A DNA stretch of 9,489 nucleotides from BM707 sp041592975 (GTDB lineage: Bacteria; Desulfobacterota; Desulfuromonadia; Desulfuromonadales; UBA2294). This document shows, in pieces, positions 1 through 5,186 of this stretch. Position numbers and translations under genes: made by a program. Position 1 is the stretch's first letter. Each line of letters starts with the position of its first letter. The stretch lies in contig JBFHOZ010000085.1 in assembly GCA_041592975.1 (NCBI GenBank), positions 1 to 9,489 of the forward strand, read 5' to 3'. The notes under the pieces are model-generated. The model saw nothing but the letters and a program-made list of their open reading frames with translations. It did no database searches and was not told where the DNA came from.

Positions 1-672
1 ATTCCCTGCAAGAAGAGCCAGATCTTCTCCACCGCCGCCGACAACCAGCCCGCCGTCTCCGTGCATGTGCTGCAGGGGGAGCGGGAGATGGCCGCCGACA
101 ACAAGACCATCGGCCGCTTCGAGCTGGTCGGCATCCCGGCGGCGCCGCGCGGCGTGCCGCAGATCGAGGTCACCTTCGACATCGACGCCAACGGGATCCT
201 CAACGTTTCGGCCAAGGACCTCGGCACCGGCAAGGAGCAGTCGATCCGCATCACCGCCTCCTCCGGCCTCTCCGAGGAGGAGATCGATAAAATGGTCAAG
301 GAGGCCGAATCGCATGCCTCCGAGGACAAGAAGAAGCGCGAACTGATCGAGGCGCGCAACCAGGCGGACGGCATCGTCTACACCACGGAGAAGTCCCTGA
401 AGGAGCATGGCGACCAGGTCGATGCCGAGACCAGGAAGAAGATCGAGGACGCCCTGGCCGAACTGAAGACCGCCATGGAAGGGGAGGACAAGGACGCCAT
501 CAACGCCAAGATGGAGGCGTTGGCCCAGTCGGCCCACAAGCTGGCCGAGGCGATGTACGCCAAGGCCGAGGCCGAAGGCGCCGCCGAAGAAGGCGGTGGC
601 GACAAGGACGAGACGGTCGTCGACGCCGAGTACGAAGAGGTCGACGACAGCAAGGACGATGACAAGAAGTAG
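1..672 (+). CDS. dnaK: Molecular chaperone DnaK (Hsp70), C-terminal part, 5' end outside window
   Basis: The reading frame is open from base 1 and ends at TAG 670-672, giving 223 residues, about the last third of an Hsp70 of the usual ~635-640 residues. The fragment opens with the IPCKKSQ strand and VLQGERE of the substrate-binding beta-sandwich, followed by APRGVPQIEVTFDIDANGIL and VSAKD, all hallmark DnaK sequence. The helical lid runs from about residue 85 to 190, and the tail is acidic with a VVDAEYEEVDD motif, the bacterial equivalent of the EEVD end. DnaK binds exposed hydrophobic peptides in the cytoplasm in an ATP cycle driven by DnaJ and GrpE; the ATPase domain is not in view. dnaJ follows 83 bp downstream, the classical order. 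The promoter lies upstream of the window, so heat-shock control cannot be judged. Identification is very secure. Confidence 0.98.
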   Translation: MPCKKSQIFSTAADNQPAVSVHVLQGEREMAADNKTIGRFELVGIPAAPRGVPQIEVTFDIDANGILNVSAKDLGTGKEQSIRITASSGLSEEEIDKMVKEAESHASEDKKKRELIEARNQADGIVYTTEKSLKEHGDQVDAETRKKIEDALAELKTAMEGEDKDAINAKMEALAQSAHKLAEAMYAKAEAEGAAEEGGGDKDETVVDAEYEEVDDSKDDDKK

Positions 673-703
673 GCTCCGGCCGCAACCGACCGCGACGGAT
701 TCA

Positions 704-731
704 GGAAGCCGGGCATGCCCGGCTTCCTTTT
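704..731 (+). terminator. Hairpin with short T-run between dnaK and dnaJ (partial terminator or processing stem)
   Basis: Bases 704-727 form a perfect 24-bp palindrome with arms GGAAGCCGGGCA and TGCCCGGCTTCC, followed at once by TTTT (728-731) and G. In RNA this would fold into a strong stem of about 10 bp with a small loop. The T-run is short, so it is more likely a partial terminator or an RNA-stabilising 3' end for dnaK mRNA than a full stop. It would make dnaK transcripts outnumber dnaJ transcripts. I found no separate promoter for dnaJ after it, which argues for read-through. Confidence 0.72.
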
Positions 732-755
732 GCTGATTTTCGAGGACAACCTGAC

Positions 756-1868
756 TTGAGCAAACGCGACTATTACGAGATTCTCGGGGTCAACCGCAAC
801 GCCGGCGAGACCGAGATCAAGAAAGCCTACCGCAAGCTGGCCATCCAGTTCCATCCGGACAAGAACCAGGGGGACAAGGAGGCCGAGGAGAAGTTCAAGG
901 AGCTCTCCGAGGCCTATGCCATCCTCTCCGACCCGCAGCAGCGGGCCACCTACGACCAGTTCGGGCACGCCGGCCTCAACGGCGGCGGGTTCTCCTCCGG
1001 CGGCTTCAACTTCGGCGGGACGCCGTTCGAGGATATCTTCGGCGACATCTTCGGCGACATCTTCGGCGGCGGGCAGACGCGGCGCAGCCGGGGGCGGCGG
1101 GGGGACGACCTTCGCTACAACCTCACCATCTCCTTCGAGGAGGCCGCCTTCGGCCTGGAGACCAAGATCCAGATACCGCGGCACCAGAGTTGCGGCGGAT
1201 GCGGCGGCTCCGGAGCGGCCGAAGGGACCAGCCCGCGCACCTGCGCCACATGCGGCGGCGCCGGCCAGGTCAGGTTCCAGCAGGGGTTCTTCTCGCTGAC
1301 CCGCCCCTGCCCGGAGTGCTCCGGCGAGGGGAAGATCATCGACAAGCCGTGCAAGGAGTGCAAGGGGAGCGGCCGCACCCGCAGCAAGAAATCGATCTCC
1401 CTGAAAATCCCGGCCGGGGTCGAAACCGGCACCCGCCTGAAAATGAGCGGCGAGGGGGAAGCGGGCGAAAAGGGAGGGCCGTCGGGGGATCTCTACGTCG
1501 TCATCTCCGTCGATGCCCACCCGATCTTCCAGCGCGAGGGGCGCGACGTCATCTGCGAGGTGCCGATCAGCTTCACCCAGGCGGCTCTCGGCTGCGAACT
1601 GCAGGTGCCGACCCTCGACGGCAAGGTCAAGATGAAGGTCCCGGCCGGGGTCCAGTCGGGCAAGGTCCTCAAGCTTGCCGGCAAGGGGATCCCGTCGCTG
1701 CAGGGATACGGACGCGGCGACCAGCTGGTGGTGATCCGGGTCGAGACCCCGACGCGGCTGACCTCCAGGCAGAAGGAGCTGCTCGAGGATTTCGCCCGCG
1801 AGGGGGGGGAGGATGTCAACCCGATGGGGAAATCGTTTTTCGACAAGGTTAAGGAACTTTTCGACTGA
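756..1868 (+). CDS. dnaJ: Co-chaperone DnaJ (Hsp40, type I)
   Basis: This 370-residue protein is a full-length class I DnaJ, which stimulates the DnaK ATPase and delivers unfolded clients in the cytoplasm. The J-domain (about 4-70) has the HPD motif at 33-35. A Gly/Phe-rich linker (about 74-107) contains three DIFG units. The zinc region has four CxxCxGxG-type modules with cysteines at 146/149, 163/166, 185/188 and 199/202, all eight zinc ligands intact. C-terminal beta domains follow from about 210 and include the G-DLYV segment. The start is TTG at 756: homologues begin MxKRDYYE, and GAGGA (742-746) sits 9 nt upstream; no ATG is available nearby. It sits behind dnaK across a hairpin and is followed after 34 bp by the periplasmic binding-protein gene with no visible terminator, so co-transcription is plausible. 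Confidence 0.97.
   Translation: MSKRDYYEILGVNRNAGETEIKKAYRKLAIQFHPDKNQGDKEAEEKFKELSEAYAILSDPQQRATYDQFGHAGLNGGGFSSGGFNFGGTPFEDIFGDIFGDIFGGGQTRRSRGRRGDDLRYNLTISFEEAAFGLETKIQIPRHQSCGGCGGSGAAEGTSPRTCATCGGAGQVRFQQGFFSLTRPCPECSGEGKIIDKPCKECKGSGRTRSKKSISLKIPAGVETGTRLKMSGEGEAGEKGGPSGDLYVVISVDAHPIFQREGRDVICEVPISFTQAALGCELQVPTLDGKVKMKVPAGVQSGKVLKLAGKGIPSLQGYGRGDQLVVIRVETPTRLTSRQKELLEDFAREGGEDVNPMGKSFFDKVKELFD
1032..1067 (+). repeat. Three tandem 12-bp units inside dnaJ G/F region
   Basis: The unit GACATCTTCGGC occurs three times in succession (the first copy has T for C at position 3), encoding DIFG-DIFG-DIFG in the Gly/Phe linker of DnaJ. The repeat is in frame, so slippage would add or remove four residues without breaking the gene. 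DIF motifs in this linker are known to affect DnaK activation and J-domain autoinhibition in other DnaJ proteins; that any copy-number effect exists here is inference. Confidence 0.85.
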
Positions 1869-1902
1869 TTTGTGATATGCTTGCCTCTCTTCAGGAGAGA
1901 AG

Positions 1903-2055
1903 ATGATGGACCGTTTCGCCAAATACGCGCTGCTCGCGGCGGTGCTCCTGCTGCTCCTGCCGCTGGCGGCGCCGGCCGTCGAGGGGGAGACGACCGGAGC
2001 ACCGGCGGCGATCGACCTGCTGGCCGAGGGGCTTGATCTCTACCGGGACCGGTAG
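1903..2055 (+). pseudogene. 5' part (signal peptide) of the downstream periplasmic binding-protein gene, cut off by an in-frame amber codon
   Basis: ATG 1903 (a second ATG follows at 1906) lies 5-8 nt after AGGAG (1893-1897) and begins MMDRFAKYALLAAVLLLLL, a clear Sec signal peptide ending near APA-VEG at about residue 25. There is no lipobox cysteine. The frame continues through a helix resembling the first half of a TPR (AEGLDLYRDR) and then meets TAG at 2053-2055, codon 51. The next codons, YEAALPMLL, complete the TPR-like hairpin in the same frame, so this is one gene split by a single nonsense codon. CAG to TAG (Gln) would be a one-base change that fits the TPR turn. Without it the whole gene would encode 652 residues. 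TAG is the normal stop of five of the nine genes in this window, so reassignment of TAG is unlikely. Real mutation, sequencing error or read-through cannot be told apart here. Confidence 0.8.
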
Positions 2056-2073
2056 TACGAGGCCGCCCTGCCG

Positions 2074-3861
2074 ATGCTCCTCTCCGGGCTCGATGTCGAA
2101 TCCGATCCGGGCCGGCTGAACCGGGCGCATCTGGCGCTGGCGCGGATCTACCTGGAGAGAAAGGAATTCGACCGGTCCCTCGCCCAGATCGCCGCCATCC
2201 CGGTGGCGGTGCGCGGCGACGAGGCCCGCTACCTCGAAGGGCGCGCCCTGATGGCGATCCAGTTGACCCGGGAGGGGGTCGCCGCCCTGCAGGGAGTCGA
2301 CGACAAAAAACTCCCGCCGATCGATCGCGGCATCCGGTTGCGGGTGCTGGCCGAGGGGAACGCCGCCCTGGGGAACCACCAGAAGGCGCTCTGGTTCGCC
2401 CACCAGGCGATCGGCCAGGCGCCGTCGGCGGATATCGGCACAATCTACGAATTTGCCCAACAGATCATCGAACGGCAGGTCGACGATGCGCAGCTGGCGG
2501 AAATCGCCTTCATGTTCGGCGGCTCGCCGGTCGGTGCGGCCGCCCGGCTCAAGCTGGTCCGCAACGCACTGGACGCCGGCGACCGTCAGGCGGCCCGGAC
2601 GCAGATCGCCCAGACGAACATCGGCCTGATCCCGGCGGCCCACCGTGCCCCGGCGATCCGGCTCTACACCTCCCTGACCGGCGAGAACTGGCTGCAACGG
2701 GCGGTCGGTGTCGTTCTGCCGCTCTCGGGGCGTTTTTCTGCGTACGGCGAACTGGTCCGGCGCGGCATGGACCTGGCGCTCGAGCATCAGGAGAACGAGG
2801 CGTCGGGCGTTCGCTTCCTCTATCGCGACGGTGCCGCCGATCCCGACCGGACCCGCCAGGCCGTCCGGCAGCTGGCGACGGCGGACAAGGCGCTGGCGCT
2901 CGCCGGACCGATCACCGGATCGGCAGCCGAGGCGGCGGCGCTTGAGGCCCAGCAGGAGAAGATTCCGTTGCTGACCCTGGCGCAGCGGCCGGGGTTGCCG
3001 GACATCGGCCCCTACGTCTTCCGCAACTCGCTGACCACCCGGCAGCAGGCGCAGGAGCTGGCGCGTTACGCCATGGAGGAGGCCGGGATGACCTCCTTCG
3101 GCGTGCTCTACCCCGACAACCGGCTCGGCCGGGAGTTCCTCGAGCTCTTCTCCGAGGAGGTTCGCAAGCGGAACGGCCTGGTGATTGCCGCCGAGAGCTA
3201 CCAGGAGGACGACACCGATTTCGGCACCCAGATCAAGCTTCTCAAGGGGGAGGACCCGACCTTCAACGAGGAGGACATGACCGAGCAGCAGGTTCTCGAA
3301 GACCTCTTCGTTCCCGATTTTCCGCCGGTCGACTTCGACGCGCTGCTGATCCCCGACTACGCCGACCGGGTCGGTATGATCGCGCCGCAGCTCGCCTATT
3401 ACGGCGTCGAGGGGCTGCCGCTGCTCGGCATCAACGGCTGGAACTCTCCCGACCTGCTCCGCCTGGCAGGGCCGTTCGTCGAGGGGGCGGTGTTCGTCGA
3501 CGGCTTTTACGTCTACAGCCCCTACCCGTTCGTCAAGGAGTTCGTCAACCGGTATTTCGAGAAGTACGGCGAGGAGCCGACCATCCTCGAGGCCCAGGGA
3601 TACGACGTCGCCAACATTTTCATCTCCCTGCTCACCCGCGACAACGTGCGGAGCCGCGAGGATGTCCGGCTGGCCCTGAGCCAGCTGGCGAATTACCCCG
3701 GGGTGACCGGCGCGACGACCTTCAACCTGGCCGGCGACGCCGACAAGGTCCTGTTTCTGCTGCAGGTGAGAAACGGCAACATCGTCCAGGTCGACACCCC
3801 CGCCGGTGACGGGGAGACGACTTCCGACGAGGCGGTCAATGTGGCGATCCCGGCTGAATAG
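2074..3861 (+). CDS. Penicillin-binding-protein activator / type-1 periplasmic binding protein with TPR-like N-terminal half (main part of interrupted gene)
   Basis: This is the intact part after the amber codon, 595 residues from the first in-frame ATG; the original gene almost certainly began at 1903. Residues 1-200 are alpha-helical and TPR/solenoid-like (LALARIYLERKEFDRSLAQI, then repeated Ala/Leu-rich helices). From about 208 a type-1 periplasmic-binding fold starts with VGVVLPLSGRFSAYGE and continues with the ligand-pocket-type segments LAGPITGSAAEAAALEAQ, PLLTLAQRPG and SFGVLYPDNRLGREF, to about residue 575. This two-part layout matches the LpoA-like proteins that activate peptidoglycan synthases from the periplasm, and also branched-chain amino-acid binding proteins; no permease genes are nearby, which favours the envelope role (inference). 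Unlike LpoA it shows no lipobox. If translation really starts at 2074 the product lacks a signal peptide and would stay in the cytoplasm, probably useless. GAGG at 2059-2062 is a poor, distant ribosome site. Confidence 0.82.
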   Translation: MLLSGLDVESDPGRLNRAHLALARIYLERKEFDRSLAQIAAIPVAVRGDEARYLEGRALMAIQLTREGVAALQGVDDKKLPPIDRGIRLRVLAEGNAALGNHQKALWFAHQAIGQAPSADIGTIYEFAQQIIERQVDDAQLAEIAFMFGGSPVGAAARLKLVRNALDAGDRQAARTQIAQTNIGLIPAAHRAPAIRLYTSLTGENWLQRAVGVVLPLSGRFSAYGELVRRGMDLALEHQENEASGVRFLYRDGAADPDRTRQAVRQLATADKALALAGPITGSAAEAAALEAQQEKIPLLTLAQRPGLPDIGPYVFRNSLTTRQQAQELARYAMEEAGMTSFGVLYPDNRLGREFLELFSEEVRKRNGLVIAAESYQEDDTDFGTQIKLLKGEDPTFNEEDMTEQQVLEDLFVPDFPPVDFDALLIPDYADRVGMIAPQLAYYGVEGLPLLGINGWNSPDLLRLAGPFVEGAVFVDGFYVYSPYPFVKEFVNRYFEKYGEEPTILEAQGYDVANIFISLLTRDNVRSREDVRLALSQLANYPGVTGATTFNLAGDADKVLFLLQVRNGNIVQVDTPAGDGETTSDEAVNVAIPAE

Positions 3862-4639
3862 ACGTCCGGCGCGGCAGTCGGCCCGGCGCGTTGCGTTTTT
3901 TTCCCTTCTTCTGGCGGTCACCGCCTGCACCCCCTCCCTTGACGCACCCGAACCGGAAGAACTCGACACCGGCACCACCGGCGTCGGCGGCGTCGTCCGA
4001 ATGGCCGACGGCACCGTCGCCGCCGGAGCGTTCGTTTATGCCTACCGGAGTCCGCAGGGGGGCTTGCGCGGGCCGGCCGATTTCGGCGTCCGGGTCAACC
4101 GGGACGGCCGGTACTTCCTCGACCTGGTCGAAGGGGAGTACCACCTGGTGGCGCGTCTGCGCCAGACCGGCGCCGATGCCGGACCGCCCCGCCCGGGTGA
4201 TGCCTGGGCGATCCATGGCGACAACCCGGTCCGGGTCGCGGAGGGAGCGATCCGGACGATCGACTTCGCCCTGCAGGCCGGTGCCGTGCCGCGCCAGGTC
4301 CGGACCGGGAGCCTGGCCGCCGGCGACACCGGTTTTCGCGGCCGCCTGGTCGATGCACAGGGACGGCCGATGCCGGGCGCCTTCGTCCTCGCCTACCGCG
4401 ATGCGGATTTTCACCGCATGCCCGACCTGACCTCATCCCCGGCCGATGACAACGGCCGGTTCGCGCTTTACGTCGGCGATGTCGGACGCTACTGCCTCGC
4501 TGCCCGGACGCAGACCCGGGGGCAGCCGCGGGCCGGCGAGCCGTACGGAACCCTCGGCGAAGGGGAGGGCGCCTGCCGCCAGGCGGTGGCCGGCGAGATC
4601 CGCGACATCGGCACGATCGTGCTCGCCCCCTACAGGTAA
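3839..4639 (+). CDS. Lipoprotein with two carboxypeptidase-regulatory-like domains
   Basis: This 266-residue protein has an Arg-rich N-terminus, the hydrophobic stretch VAFFSLLLAV and a lipobox VTAC with the lipidated cysteine at residue 30. Thr at +2 does not suggest inner-membrane retention, so the outer membrane is the likely site. Two related beta-sandwich domains follow: residues about 47-146 and 165-264. Each has a G-x-x-x-x-x-GxPxxGAFVxAYR-type entry strand (AFVYAYR and AFVLAYR), a later DGRYFL or NGRFAL turn, and a final VxxIDFAL or IRDIGTIVL strand. Such CpD-like domains are usually binding or structural modules rather than enzymes. ATG 3839 is chosen because it gives a compact signal peptide; GTG 3806 would add 11 residues. 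The start overlaps the end of the upstream gene by 23 bp, which implies translational coupling and a shared envelope job. Substrate unknown. Confidence 0.82.
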   Translation: MWRSRLNRRPARQSARRVAFFSLLLAVTACTPSLDAPEPEELDTGTTGVGGVVRMADGTVAAGAFVYAYRSPQGGLRGPADFGVRVNRDGRYFLDLVEGEYHLVARLRQTGADAGPPRPGDAWAIHGDNPVRVAEGAIRTIDFALQAGAVPRQVRTGSLAAGDTGFRGRLVDAQGRPMPGAFVLAYRDADFHRMPDLTSSPADDNGRFALYVGDVGRYCLAARTQTRGQPRAGEPYGTLGEGEGACRQAVAGEIRDIGTIVLAPYR

Positions 4640-4653
4640 AATGTTTCAATGGC

Positions 4654-4682
4654 TTGACGGGCGGCACTTTATTGTGTTCAAT
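4654..4682 (+). promoter_or_regulatory. Probable sigma-70-type promoter of the DUF3015 gene
   Basis: TTGACG (4654-4659, 5 of 6 to consensus) and TTCAAT (4677-4682, 4 of 6) are separated by 17 bp, in the AT-richer 79-bp gap after the lipoprotein gene. Transcription would begin near 4689, giving a 30-nt leader with AAGGAGG at 4705-4711. The -10 is mediocre, so this is a reasonable but unproven call. Confidence 0.55.
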
Positions 4683-4718
4683 GTGAGAATCTGTCAACCA
4701 TTTCAAGGAGGCACATCG

Positions 4719-5186
4719 ATGAAAAGGATTCTTGCTTTGCTTTGCGTTCTGGTACTCGCTGCTGCGGGGCACGCTCTTGCCGGGCAGGCTCGGAGCAATA
4801 CCGGGTGCGGTTTGGGCTCCATGCTGTTTGAAAACAATGCCGACGGATCGGTCGTGTCGCAGTCTTTCCAGGCGACGACGAACGGACTGTTCGGCAACCA
4901 GACTTTCGGCATTACGTCGGGGACACTGGGATGCGAACAACCCGATTCGGTGTTCAAGGATGACAAGCTTTTGGCGTTCACGGTCGACAACATGGACGGC
5001 CTTGCCCGCGATATCGCTTCCGGTCAGGGTGAAACCCTGAAAACCGTTGCCGAGTTGATGGAAATCCCGGCATCGCGTCAATCAGAGGTGTTCGCCAGGC
5101 TGCAGAGCAATTTCGACCAGATTTTCATTACCGGAGAAGAAAGCGCATCGGTCGTTCTGACCCGCATCGCCAGAATTGCCGGTTGA
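4719..5186 (+). CDS. DUF3015 family secreted protein
   Basis: This 155-residue protein starts at ATG 4719, seven bases after a near-perfect AAGGAGG (4705-4711). Residues 1-22 form a Sec signal peptide ending HALA-GQ. The mature part opens with the family signature NTGCGLGSMLF and then TTNGLFGNQTFGITSGTLGC, which marks DUF3015. Two cysteines (in GCGLG and GTLGC) are well placed for a periplasmic disulfide. The C-terminal half is helical. The family has no established biochemical function that I know of. Its stop overlaps the TTG start of the DUF4105 gene (TTGA), and from memory these two families are often neighbours, so a joint role at the outer membrane is a fair inference. Base composition is lower in GC than the chaperone region. 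Confidence 0.88.
   Translation: MKRILALLCVLVLAAAGHALAGQARSNTGCGLGSMLFENNADGSVVSQSFQATTNGLFGNQTFGITSGTLGCEQPDSVFKDDKLLAFTVDNMDGLARDIASGQGETLKTVAELMEIPASRQSEVFARLQSNFDQIFITGEESASVVLTRIARIAG

Noticed and set aside
1840..1881. Possible promoter for the binding-protein gene (TCGACA 1840-1845, TATGCT 1876-1881)
   Set aside because: The spacer is 30 bp, far from 17, and no better-placed pair is present.
378..1922. Long open frame of 514 codons on the - strand opposite dnaK and dnaJ
   Set aside because: It is antisense to two certain genes, and its translation is low-complexity, rich in Leu, Ala, Gly and Arg, with no recognisable domain. Long shadow frames are expected at this GC content.
2053..2055. 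The TAG codon as a pyrrolysine or reassigned amber site
   Set aside because: TAG is the ordinary stop codon of dnaK, the binding-protein gene, the DUF4105 gene, the small barrel gene and panE in this window, and the protein is not a methylamine methyltransferase. A point mutation or sequence error is simpler.
1891..4014. Open frame of 707 codons on the - strand opposite the binding-protein and lipoprotein genes
   Set aside because: It is Arg/Gly/Asp-rich without domains or a ribosome site, and mirrors the codon structure of the real + strand genes.
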